Shown here: positions 44,156 through 52,015 of the stretch, piece by piece
How positions within the stretch are numbered: position 1 is the stretch's first letter
How the letters are laid out: each line of letters begins with the position of its first letter
DNA from: Pseudomonas viridiflava
Lineage (GTDB): Bacteria > Pseudomonadota > Gammaproteobacteria > Pseudomonadales > Pseudomonadaceae
Direction of reading: 5' to 3'
DNA length: 64,000 nt
NCBI RefSeq assembly: GCF_900590885.1
Contig: NZ_UUON01000009.1
Coordinates: forward strand, 124,001 to 188,000
Made by a program: the position numbers and the translations under genes
Notes under the pieces: generated by a model
Databases searched by the model: none
Told to the model about the DNA's origin: nothing
The model's input: the letters and a program-made list of their open reading frames with translations, nothing else

Positions 44156-45466
44156 ATGCTCAAGCTTCCTCACGCGTTGTTCCTGCTGTCCTGCCTGGCG
44201 CTGGCCATGCCCAGCCAAGCCGCCGACACGGTCACCATCGCCACGGTCAACAACAGCGACATGATCCGCATGCAGCGCCTGTCCAAGGTGTTCGAAGCAC
44301 AACACCCGGACATTAAGCTCAATTGGGTGGTGCTCGAAGAAAACGTGCTGCGCCAGCGCCTCACCACCGATATCGCCACCCAGGGCGGCCAGTTCGATGT
44401 GCTGACCATCGGCACCTACGAAACCCCGCTGTGGGGCGCCAAGCACTGGCTGGAACCGCTGACCCAGCTGCCGGCCGACTACGACGCCGACGATATTTTC
44501 CCGGCGGTGCGCCAGGGCCTGTCGGTCAACAACACCCTGTACGCCTTGCCGTTCTACGGCGAAAGCACCGTCACCTACTACCGCACCGACCTGTTCCAGC
44601 AAGCCGGCCTGAGCATGCCCGCGCACCCGACCTGGACCCAGCTCGGCGAGTTCGCCGCCAAGCTCACCGCCAAAGACAAAGGCCAGTACGGCATGTGCCT
44701 GCGCGGCAAGGCCGGCTGGGGCGAGAACATCGCGCTCCTGAGCACCATGGCCAACGCCTTCGGTGCGCGCTGGTTTGACGAACAATGGAAGCCCGAGCTG
44801 ACCAGCCCCGAGTGGACGGCGGCGGCCAACTTCTACGTCAACACCCTCAAGCAATCCGGCCCGCCGGGCGTGTCCAGCAACGGCTTCAACGAAACCCTGG
44901 CGTTGTTCAACAGCGGCAAATGCGCGATCTGGGTCGATGCCAGTGTCGCCGGCTCGTTCACCACCGACAAGGCGCAGAGCAAGGTTGCCGACAGCGTCGG
45001 TTTCGCCGCCGCGCCCACCGAGGTCACCGACAAGGGCTCGTCCTGGCTCTACGCCTGGTCCCTGGCGATTCCGGCCACCTCCAAGCACAAGGACGCCGCC
45101 AAGGCGTTTATCACCTGGGCGACCTCCAAGGACTACATCCAACTGGTCGCCGATAAAGAAGGCATCACCAACGTACCGCCGGGCACGCGCCGATCCACCT
45201 ACAACGCGGCGTACTTGAAGGCCGCGCCGTTTGCCCAGGTGACCCTGGAAATGATGCAGCACGCCGACCCTGCGCACCCGTCGGCCAAACCGGTGCCGTA
45301 TGTGGGCATCCAGTACGTGACCATCCCCGAGTTCCAGGCCATTGGTACCTCGGTCGGCAAGCTGTTCTCGGCGGCGCTCACCGGCGGCATGACGGTTGAC
45401 CAGGCGTTGCTCGAAGCCCAGGCCACCACCGAGCGCGAGATGAAACGCGCCGGCTACCCTAAATAA
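44156..45466 (+). CDS. mtlE: Polyol ABC-transporter periplasmic binding protein (MtlE-like)
   Basis: I start at the ATG at 44156 with AGGTGG upstream; an in-frame GTG lies 12 bases before. The 436-residue protein has a signal peptide (cleavage near SQAAD, residues 20-22) and the family 1 solute-binding fold: VTIATVNNSDMIRMQRLSKVFEAQHPDI, FDVLTIGTYETPLWGAKHWLEPL, ALPFYGESTVTYYRTDLF and WASVAGSFTT-like central motifs. It matches mannitol/sorbitol-binding MtlE. The permease genes mtlF and mtlG and the ATPase gene mtlK that normally follow are missing: the next gene is a dehydrogenase 13 bases downstream. Confidence 0.87.
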   Translation: MLKLPHALFLLSCLALAMPSQAADTVTIATVNNSDMIRMQRLSKVFEAQHPDIKLNWVVLEENVLRQRLTTDIATQGGQFDVLTIGTYETPLWGAKHWLEPLTQLPADYDADDIFPAVRQGLSVNNTLYALPFYGESTVTYYRTDLFQQAGLSMPAHPTWTQLGEFAAKLTAKDKGQYGMCLRGKAGWGENIALLSTMANAFGARWFDEQWKPELTSPEWTAAANFYVNTLKQSGPPGVSSNGFNETLALFNSGKCAIWVDASVAGSFTTDKAQSKVADSVGFAAAPTEVTDKGSSWLYAWSLAIPATSKHKDAAKAFITWATSKDYIQLVADKEGITNVPPGTRRSTYNAAYLKAAPFAQVTLEMMQHADPAHPSAKPVPYVGIQYVTIPEFQAIGTSVGKLFSAALTGGMTVDQALLEAQATTEREMKRAGYPK

Positions 45467-45479
45467 ACAGGACCTCAGC

Positions 45480-46253
45480 ATGAAACGACTCGAAGGTAAA
45501 AGCGCGCTGATCACCGGATCGGCGCGGGGTATCGGTCGCGCCTTTGCCCAGGCGTATATCGCCGAAGGCGCCAGCGTGGCCATTGCCGATATCAACCTGC
45601 AACGCGCCCAAGCCACCGCAGCCGAACTGGGCCCCCAGGCCTACGCGGTGGCGATGGACGTCACCGACCAGGCTTCCATCGACAGCGCGATTGCCGCCGT
45701 GGTCGCCCAGGTCGGCAAGCTGGATATCCTGGTCAACAACGCGGCGCTGTTCGACCTGGCGCCCATTGTCGATATCACCCGCGACAGCTATGAGCGGCTG
45801 TTCTCGATCAACGTCGCCGGCACGCTGTTCACCCTGCAGGCGGCCGCGCGGCAGATGATCAGCCAGGGCCATGGCGGCAAGATCATCAACATGGCCAGCC
45901 AGGCCGGGCGGCGCGGCGAGCCGCTGGTGGCGATCTACTGCGCGACCAAGGCGGCGGTGATCAGCCTGACGCAATCGGCGGGGCTCAATTTGATCAAGCA
46001 GGGCATCAACGTCAACGCCATCGCGCCGGGCGTGGTGGATGGCGAGCATTGGGACGGTGTGGATGCGCTGTTTGCCAAACATGAAGGGCTGGCGCCGGGG
46101 GAGAAGAAGAAGCGGGTAGGGGATGAAGTGCCGTTTGGGCGGATGGGCACGGCGCAGGATCTGACCGGGATGGCGGTTTTTCTGGCCTCCAAAGACGCCG
46201 ATTATGTGGTGGCCCAGACCTACAACGTGGATGGCGGTAACTGGATGAACTGA
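45480..46253 (+). CDS. Short-chain polyol dehydrogenase (sorbitol/L-iditol 2-dehydrogenase-like)
   Basis: The 257-residue protein is a classical SDR: cofactor motif GSARGIGRAFA (about 12-22), DILVNNAALFDLAP (about 81-94), catalytic NMASQ serine, YCATK with Tyr and Lys (about 151-156), and NVNAIAPGVVDGEHW. The wording closely resembles SmoS-type sorbitol dehydrogenases, which oxidise sorbitol to fructose with NAD. It sits 13 bases after mtlE and should share its promoter and MtlR control. The last codons stop just before a REP-like element. Confidence 0.87.
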   Translation: MKRLEGKSALITGSARGIGRAFAQAYIAEGASVAIADINLQRAQATAAELGPQAYAVAMDVTDQASIDSAIAAVVAQVGKLDILVNNAALFDLAPIVDITRDSYERLFSINVAGTLFTLQAAARQMISQGHGGKIINMASQAGRRGEPLVAIYCATKAAVISLTQSAGLNLIKQGINVNAIAPGVVDGEHWDGVDALFAKHEGLAPGEKKKRVGDEVPFGRMGTAQDLTGMAVFLASKDADYVVAQTYNVDGGNWMN

Positions 46254-46270
46254 AGCCTGTACGCGTAGAA

Positions 46271-46319
46271 AAATGTGGGAGGGGGCAAGTCGAATCGTCG
46301 CACCGCCCCTCCCACATTT
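46271..46319. repeat. 49-bp REP-like element, right inverted copy
   Basis: This element is an inverted copy of the one at 40805-40853 with a single base difference, and both continue with TTTGATT on the same side. It separates converging genes (dehydrogenase and nrtR) and can terminate both. Confidence 0.85.
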
Positions 46320-46345
46320 GATTTTCATTGTTTTTGAAAACCGTG

Positions 46346-47038
46346 CTAATCAGCAAAACTGCGATCAAAGAAGTACACCGCTCCAGGCCTTAGATTCTCC
46401 ACCGTCGCCTGGGGCCGGCCGCCCTCGCCATGCTTCTTGCGCCCGGTCTCACGCAAATACCCCGCTTCAGCCAGCTTCAACAAGCGCTGGCGAATGCTGG
46501 TCTTGAGCACCGGCCGCTCCAGCACCAGGGAAAAGATCGTGGTCGCTTCCGGCGCGCTGAATTCATCGCCCAGAAACAACAGCGGCAAGCTGCTGTACAG
46601 CGACTTGGACAACAAGCGCTCCTGCACCGCCGCCACGATGCTGTTGTGATCGAACGGCAACTTGATGCTGCCATCCGCCACCGCCTTGAGCGAATACCAA
46701 CCCTGATGCTCGCCCAGGCTCACCTCGTCCGCAACGATCGCCAGATAGTAAGTGGACGATGACCAGCAGCGCGGATCGCGAAACGCATCCCCCACGGTGC
46801 CGACTTGCTCGCTCCAGGCCAGGGCCAGGCCGACCTTGCTGCTGGCGCGCAAGCGCTCCACGGCATCCTTGAGGCTCAGATCTTGCACGTCGCCATTCAC
46901 CACCACGCCCGGCAGCGCCCAATGCCCGGCGAAGGGCTCGGCGTCGCGTTTGTTCAGCAGCAGCTTGAGTTCCCCGGAGGCGCGGCAATAACACAGCACG
47001 CACAAATCGACGGTATGGAGGTAGGGGCTAAGGGGCAT
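46346..47038 (-). CDS. nrtR: NrtR-type NUDIX-domain transcriptional regulator
   Basis: I start at the ATG at 47038 after a GGACGTCCC-rich leader. The 230-residue protein has a NUDIX-like N-terminal domain (VDLCVLCYCRASGELKLLLNKRDAEPFAGHWALPGVVV) with a degenerate catalytic box (GDVQDLSLKDAVERLRASSKVGL lacks the REXXEE core), so it should bind rather than cut ADP-ribose, and a C-terminal winged helix (LKTSIRQRLLKLAEAGYLRETGRKKHGEGGRP). It is divergent from pncA-pncB-nadE, which NrtR proteins repress, with relief by ADP-ribose. A perfect 21-bp inverted repeat lies in the gap. Confidence 0.88.
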   Translation of the reverse strand: MPLSPYLHTVDLCVLCYCRASGELKLLLNKRDAEPFAGHWALPGVVVNGDVQDLSLKDAVERLRASSKVGLALAWSEQVGTVGDAFRDPRCWSSSTYYLAIVADEVSLGEHQGWYSLKAVADGSIKLPFDHNSIVAAVQERLLSKSLYSSLPLLFLGDEFSAPEATTIFSLVLERPVLKTSIRQRLLKLAEAGYLRETGRKKHGEGGRPQATVENLRPGAVYFFDRSFAD

Positions 47039-47137
47039 GGGACGTCCTTCTGAACAGCGGTGGGGCACAGTCTAGCGGATCGAACAGATATGTCATGTAC
47101 TGGCTCCTGCATAGATAACCAAATGTTTCTTGCAATG

Positions 47138-47158
47138 AAAGTACATGACGTGTACTTT
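47138..47158. promoter_or_regulatory. NrtR operator candidate
   Basis: Perfect 8-base arms AAAGTACA and TGTACTTT surround TGACG. The site ends 26 bases before the pncA start, where bound repressor would block initiation. A degenerate inverted version (TATGTCATGTAC, 47089-47100) lies about 50 bases to the left, nearer to nrtR. Confidence 0.72.
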
Positions 47159-47184
47159 TGATTCCAGGCCACAGGAGAACCACC

Positions 47185-47832
47185 ATGACCCTCGCGAAAA
47201 CTGCCCTTGCTTCCTTCGACGTCGATGCCCAGAAGAGCTTCACGCCGTTGTGCCCCAACGAGTTGCCGGTGGCCGGCGGTGACCAGATCGGTGCCGAACT
47301 CAACTACATGGCCAGCCTCGCCGGCCACCGCGTCGGCAGCAAGGACGCCCACACCCCGCACGCACCGTGGGTGGTGAGGCAACACAGCGAGATGCTGCAA
47401 CCCGCTGGCCTGGCCCACGCCGATGTCACCTGGGTCAGCCACTGCGTGCCGGGCACCGAGGGCTTCACCTTGCTTGACGAACTGCCCACGCCCTATGACT
47501 ACGACTACTTCGTCTGGAAAGGCGTCGAACCCGACCTGCACCCCTATGGCGCCTGCTACCACGACTTGCACGACAAACTCTCCACCGGCGTCATCGAGTA
47601 CCTCAAGGCCCACGGCGTCACCCGCGTGATCGTCGGCGGCCTGGCTCTGGACTACTGCGTCAAGACCACCGCGCTGCAACTGCTCAAGGCCGGCCTCGAC
47701 GTGGTGCTGTACCTACCGGCATGCCGGGGTATCAGCGAGGAGGGCGGCGTGCAGGCCGTGAATGAGTTGCTCAAGGCGGGGGCTGCAATCAGCAACACCC
47801 GCGAAGAACTGGCCGCGATGGCCGCGCGTTAA
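47185..47832 (+). CDS. pncA: Nicotinamidase
   Basis: I start at the ATG at 47185 after an AGGAG site; a frame extended to 47158 covers the operator. The 215-residue protein has the cysteine hydrolase triad: Asp14 in DVDAQKSF, a lysine in FVWKGVEPDLHPY, and the cysteine in GLALDYCVKTTALQLL. The metal-site aspartate/histidine run KDAHTPHAPW is also present. It deamidates nicotinamide to nicotinate. It is the first gene of a pncA-pncB-nadE salvage operon divergent from nrtR. Confidence 0.92.
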   Translation: MTLAKTALASFDVDAQKSFTPLCPNELPVAGGDQIGAELNYMASLAGHRVGSKDAHTPHAPWVVRQHSEMLQPAGLAHADVTWVSHCVPGTEGFTLLDELPTPYDYDYFVWKGVEPDLHPYGACYHDLHDKLSTGVIEYLKAHGVTRVIVGGLALDYCVKTTALQLLKAGLDVVLYLPACRGISEEGGVQAVNELLKAGAAISNTREELAAMAAR

Positions 47833-47842
47833 GGAGAACACC

Positions 47843-49060
47843 ATGGAAAGTGCCTACGACTACGAAGCCCCGGTGATCCAGGGCCTGCTCGACACCGACT
47901 ACTACACCTTCACCATGATGCAGGCGGTGTTGCACCAGTACCCCAACGTCGATGTGGAGTACAACTTCATCGTGCGCTCGCGGGAAAAGCTCGGCCACCT
48001 GATCCCGCAATTGCGCGCCGAGCTCGAGCACCTCGCCGGCCTGCAGATGCGTGAAGGCGAGTTGCGTTTTCTGTTCAACCCGCGTTTTCGCGAATACCTG
48101 ACCCCCGATTACGAGCGCTTCCTCGGCCTGTTCCGCTTCAACCTGCGTTATATCCACGTCAGTGAAGTCGACGGCCAACTCAACATCCGCGTGGTCGGCC
48201 CGATGCTGCACTGCATCATGTTCGAACAGCCGGTGCTGGCGCTGGTCAGCGAGTTGCGCAACCGCGACAAATACCCCGACGTGACCCTCGAAGACGTCAC
48301 CCGCAAGCTCTACCAGAAGTTCGACTGGCTGGAGAAAAACCTCAGCCGCGACGAGCTGGCCGACCTGCGCGTCTCGGACTTTTCCACGCGTCGGCGCCTG
48401 TCGTTCAAGGCCCAGCGCGAAGTGGTCGACATCATGCGCCGCGACTTCCCCGGCCAGTTCGTCGGCACCAGCAACGCGCACCTGGCCTACGAATTCGACC
48501 TGCCGTTGATCGGCACCATGGCCCACCAATGGCTGATGGTGCACCAGCAACTGGGGCGCCTGCGCGAAAGCCAGAATGCCGCGCTGGAACACTGGGTGCG
48601 TGAATACCGTGGGCGCCTGGGCATTGCCCTGACCGACTGCATCAGCACCGACTTTTTCCTCAAGGATTTCGACCTGTACTTCGCCAAGCTTTACGATGGC
48701 CTGCGCCAGGACTCCGGCGACCCCATCGCCTGGGCCGACAAGGTGCTGGCGCGCTACAAGCAACTGGGCATCGACCCGATGACCAAGGACCTGATGTTCT
48801 CCGACGGCCTGAACTTCGAAAAATGCCTGCCGATCCTGCGCCACGTGCGCGGCAAGGCCAAATTCGGCTTCGGCATGGGCACCAGCCTGGCCTGCGATGT
48901 GGAAGGGGTTGAGCCACTGAGCATCGTGATGAAACTGGTGCGGGTGCACGGCGAACCGGTGGTGAAGTTCTCGGATGACCCGATCAAGAATGTCTGCGAA
49001 GACCCGTCGTTTTTGCAGTACGCCGCGCAAGTATTCAAGGTAGGCACTGTGGAGGTGTGA
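47843..49060 (+). CDS. pncB: Nicotinate phosphoribosyltransferase
   Basis: I start at the ATG at 47843 with an AAGGAG site, 10 bases after pncA. The 405-residue protein has the family signature LLDTDYYTFTMMQAVLHQYPNVDVEYNF near the start, FSTRRRLSFKAQREVVDIM, and GTSNAHLAYEFDLPLIGTMAHQW, which includes the histidine phosphorylated during catalysis. It converts nicotinate to nicotinate mononucleotide using PRPP and ATP, step two of the pathway begun by PncA. Confidence 0.95.
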   Translation: MESAYDYEAPVIQGLLDTDYYTFTMMQAVLHQYPNVDVEYNFIVRSREKLGHLIPQLRAELEHLAGLQMREGELRFLFNPRFREYLTPDYERFLGLFRFNLRYIHVSEVDGQLNIRVVGPMLHCIMFEQPVLALVSELRNRDKYPDVTLEDVTRKLYQKFDWLEKNLSRDELADLRVSDFSTRRRLSFKAQREVVDIMRRDFPGQFVGTSNAHLAYEFDLPLIGTMAHQWLMVHQQLGRLRESQNAALEHWVREYRGRLGIALTDCISTDFFLKDFDLYFAKLYDGLRQDSGDPIAWADKVLARYKQLGIDPMTKDLMFSDGLNFEKCLPILRHVRGKAKFGFGMGTSLACDVEGVEPLSIVMKLVRVHGEPVVKFSDDPIKNVCEDPSFLQYAAQVFKVGTVEV

Positions 49061-49061
49061 C

Positions 49062-49871
49062 ATGCAAGACCGTATCGCACAGGAACTGAATATCAACCGC
49101 GCATTGGTCCAGGGCGGCGAGCCCCTCGAGATTCAACGGCGCATCGACTTCATCAAAACCACCTTGCGCCAATCCGGCTGCAAGGCCCTGGTGCTGGGCA
49201 TCAGCGGCGGCGTGGACTCCCTCACGGCGGGCCGCCTGTGCCAGCTGGCGGCCGAGCAATTGCGCGCTGAAGGCTACGCCGCGCGCTTTATCGCCATGCG
49301 CCTGCCGTACAAGATCCAAGCGGATGAAGCTGACGCCCAGGCCTCCTTGAACTTCATCACCCCGGACCACATCGACAGCCTCAACATCGCCGCCAGCGTC
49401 GACGGCCTGATGGCCAGCCTCACCGCCGCCGAAGCCAGCGCCGCACACATCGACTTCATCAAGGGCAACGTCAAGGCGCGCACGCGGATGATCGCGCAAT
49501 ACGCCGTGGCCAACCTGCACAATGGCCTGGTGGTCGGCACCGACCACGGCGCCGAAGCACTGATGGGCTTTTTCACCAAATTCGGCGACGGTGCCTGCGA
49601 CCTGGCGCCGCTGTCGGGCCTGACCAAAACCCAGGTTCGCCTGCTCGCCAGCGCCCTCGGTGCGCCGGCCAACCTGGTGCACAAACACCCGACCGCCGAC
49701 CTGGAAGAACTGCTGCCCGGCAAGCTCGATGAGCATGCCTATGGTTGCTCCTACGCAGAGATCGACGCGTACCTGATGGGCGAACCGGTGAGCGAGCGGG
49801 TTAGGGGGATTGTCGAAGCGGCCTACGGCAAGACAGCGCACAAACGTGCGCTGCCGATTGCGCCGGCTTGA
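49062..49871 (+). CDS. nadE: Ammonia-dependent NAD synthetase
   Basis: The 269-residue protein has the ATP pyrophosphatase loop LGISGGVDSLTAGRLC (about 46-61), then VVGTDHGAEALMGFFTKFGDGACDLAPLSGLTKTQVRLLA and HKHPTADLEELLPGK. It lacks the glutaminase domain, so ammonia is the nitrogen donor. It turns nicotinate adenine dinucleotide into NAD. It begins one base after pncB with a GGAGGTG site. Its TGA abuts the stop of the converging gene, leaving no intergenic base. Confidence 0.95.
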   Translation: MQDRIAQELNINRALVQGGEPLEIQRRIDFIKTTLRQSGCKALVLGISGGVDSLTAGRLCQLAAEQLRAEGYAARFIAMRLPYKIQADEADAQASLNFITPDHIDSLNIAASVDGLMASLTAAEASAAHIDFIKGNVKARTRMIAQYAVANLHNGLVVGTDHGAEALMGFFTKFGDGACDLAPLSGLTKTQVRLLASALGAPANLVHKHPTADLEELLPGKLDEHAYGCSYAEIDAYLMGEPVSERVRGIVEAAYGKTAHKRALPIAPA

Positions 49872-50903
49872 TCAGCGCTCGATCGAACGACTCCAGCGTG
49901 CGTTCCACTCTGGCCGCGCCTGGTTGACCTGGTCCCAGTCAATCGAAATGGCCGTCTGCAAGTAGCCCTGCATCGCCTCTACCCGCGCACGGGTCTTGTC
50001 GGTGGTCGGGGTGGTCGGGTTTGACGGGATCTGGTCGCCTTCCTCCAGCGCCGGCGCCTGGGCTTCGGCGGTCAGCAGGAACGCCGCAAGTTTCTGCGCC
50101 AGTTCGGGTTGGTCATTACGCGCGATCACGCATTCGGCGACGTTGAGCACCACCGCGCCTTCCTTGGGTTGCGCATATTCCATCGGCACGCCGAGCAGCT
50201 TTTGCGTGGCCACCTGGGTGGGCGTCAAAGGGAAAATCGCCGCTTCGTCGGTCTGCACCATCTCGGAGATTTTCGCCGAGCTGGCGATGTATTCCAGCAC
50301 GTTGGGGCCGACGGTTTTTGGCCAGGCCTTGAAACCCGGGTCGACGTTGGTCTCGTCGCCGCCCTGCAAGCGGTTGAACATCAGGAACCCGTGCAGGCCG
50401 AAGGTGGAGGAGGCCAGGGACTGGAACACCACTTTGTCCTTGAACTTCGGGTCGGCCAGGTCCATCCATGAGGTGGGTGCGGCCCAGCCTTTTTCCTTGA
50501 ACATCTTGGCGTTGTAGCCCAGGCCGGTGACGCCGAGGGTCACGGCCACGGCTTCTTCCTTGATTCTGGCCTTGGCCGGGATCTGCTCCAGCGTCGGGCT
50601 CGGCGCGAGCTTGTCGCACAGGCCCATGGAGATGGCGCGGTACATGATGCCGTCGTCAAGGAACATCACGTGCATCTGCGGGTTGTCTTTGTTGGCCTGG
50701 ACCTTGGCGAGGATGTCCGAGGAGGTGCCGGGCACGATCACCACCTTGACGTTATTGGCCTTCTCGAACGCGGGCAGCACCTTGTCGGCGTACACCCGTT
50801 CCATGGTGCCGCCGTTCATGCCCAGGTACAGCGTGGGCGCGGCTTGGGCGGTGGAGGCGAGCAACGCGAGGGTCAAGCAGGACAGTGCAATACGTGGGTG
50901 CAT
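49872..50903 (-). CDS. Pot-type ABC importer periplasmic binding protein
   Basis: The 343-residue protein has a signal peptide (cleavage near AQAAP, residues 20-22) and the spermidine/putrescine-type binding fold with LYLGMNGGTMERVYADKVLPAFEKANNVKVVIVPGTSSDILAKV, and a C-terminal VNQARPEWNARWSRSIER ending. It is the last of seven minus-strand genes that encode an ABC importer and a three-part dehydrogenase. A typical PotD acidic pocket for polyamines is not evident, so the ligand may be another amino compound. Its stop touches that of nadE. Confidence 0.87.
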   Translation of the reverse strand: MHPRIALSCLTLALLASTAQAAPTLYLGMNGGTMERVYADKVLPAFEKANNVKVVIVPGTSSDILAKVQANKDNPQMHVMFLDDGIMYRAISMGLCDKLAPSPTLEQIPAKARIKEEAVAVTLGVTGLGYNAKMFKEKGWAAPTSWMDLADPKFKDKVVFQSLASSTFGLHGFLMFNRLQGGDETNVDPGFKAWPKTVGPNVLEYIASSAKISEMVQTDEAAIFPLTPTQVATQKLLGVPMEYAQPKEGAVVLNVAECVIARNDQPELAQKLAAFLLTAEAQAPALEEGDQIPSNPTTPTTDKTRARVEAMQGYLQTAISIDWDQVNQARPEWNARWSRSIER

Positions 50904-50917
50904 GGGTGTTTTTCCTC

Positions 50918-52015
50918 TCAGGCTTGGAAACGACGGATGGAAAACGCTTCGATGGGTTGGCGGCTGGCCCCGGAGCAGACGATCTCTGCCAGGGCTTCAC
51001 CGACCGCGGGGCCCAGCTGGAACCCGGCGCCGGCGAAGCCGAAACCGTGGAGCAGGCCAGGTTGGATGCTGCTGGGGCCGATCACCGGTTCATGATCGGG
51101 GAGGTAACCTTCGGTGCCGCTCCAGGTACGAATCGCCTGGGCGCCCTTGAGAAACGGGTAGAGTTCGCCGGCATTGCGCAGAATTTCCAGCACCGCCGCC
51201 TGGCCGGGGCGGGCCTTCAACGGGCCCAGGGCAAAGCCACGGCCACCGCCGAGGATGCAATTGCCCCGTGCCACCTGGCGCGCATAAATGCCACCGCCTT
51301 CGACGCCGGTGCTGACGTTCATCACCACCGGCAACGGCTCGGTGACCAGCATCGCCGGGTGCGCCGAGGTGATCGGCACCGGCTCGCCAAATTGCGCGGC
51401 GAGCGTGCCGGCCCAGGCGCCGGCGCAGTTGAGCAACCACGGCGCGTGCAGGTGCAGGCCGTTGGCGCAGTGCACCTGGAACTCGCGGCCATCATGTTCG
51501 ATTCGAATTACTTCGGCCTGTTCGTAGATCGATGCGCCAAGGCGCTGCGCGGCGCGGGCGAAGGCGGGCGACACCAGGCGCGGGTTGGCGTGGCCGTCTT
51601 CGGGGCACAGCGACGCGCCCACGGCAATGTCGCCGACCCACGGGAAGCGTGCGCGCAGCTCGGCGTAATCCAACAGCTGCAAGCCCAGGCCGAAGCCTCG
51701 CGTTTGCTCTGCGTAGGCCTCAAGCGCGGCGAAGTCCACATGGCTGCGCGCGAGTTTCAGATGCCCGGAACGCACGTACTCGCCATCGATACCGATCAAC
51801 CCCGGCAAGTCGGACCACAGCTGATGCGCACGCTGCGACAACGGCAACTGGTGCAACGGCCGACCCTGGCGCCGTACACCGCCGTAGTTGACGCCACTGG
51901 AATGCGAGCCGCAGAAGTCCCGCTCCACCAACGCCACGCGCTGACCTTTTTGCGCGAGCATCAAGGCCGCCGACGCGCCGACAATCCCGCCGCCCAACAC
52001 GATGACGTCGATCAT
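50918..52015 (-). CDS. FAD-dependent amine/imino acid oxidoreductase, beta subunit (HcnC/OoxB-like)
   Basis: The 365-residue protein belongs to the DAO family: dinucleotide-binding VLGGGIVGASAALMLA at the start, CGSHSSGVNYGGVRRQ after it, and a C-terminal PVIGPSSIQPGLLHGFGFAGAGFQLGPAVGEALAE FAD contact. With the two genes upstream it matches the three-part dehydrogenases HcnABC, opine oxidase (OoxA/OoxB) and D-hydroxyproline dehydrogenase. It is expected to oxidise a C-N bond of an amino or opine-like compound. It overlaps the alpha subunit gene by four bases. Confidence 0.86.
   Translation of the reverse strand: MIDVIVLGGGIVGASAALMLAQKGQRVALVERDFCGSHSSGVNYGGVRRQGRPLHQLPLSQRAHQLWSDLPGLIGIDGEYVRSGHLKLARSHVDFAALEAYAEQTRGFGLGLQLLDYAELRARFPWVGDIAVGASLCPEDGHANPRLVSPAFARAAQRLGASIYEQAEVIRIEHDGREFQVHCANGLHLHAPWLLNCAGAWAGTLAAQFGEPVPITSAHPAMLVTEPLPVVMNVSTGVEGGGIYARQVARGNCILGGGRGFALGPLKARPGQAAVLEILRNAGELYPFLKGAQAIRTWSGTEGYLPDHEPVIGPSSIQPGLLHGFGFAGAGFQLGPAVGEALAEIVCSGASRQPIEAFSIRRFQA

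Noticed and set aside
43892..45616. 574-codon frame antisense to mtlE
   Set aside because: It runs through the mtlR-mtlE promoter and mtlE itself; Gly/Arg/Val-rich product without family.
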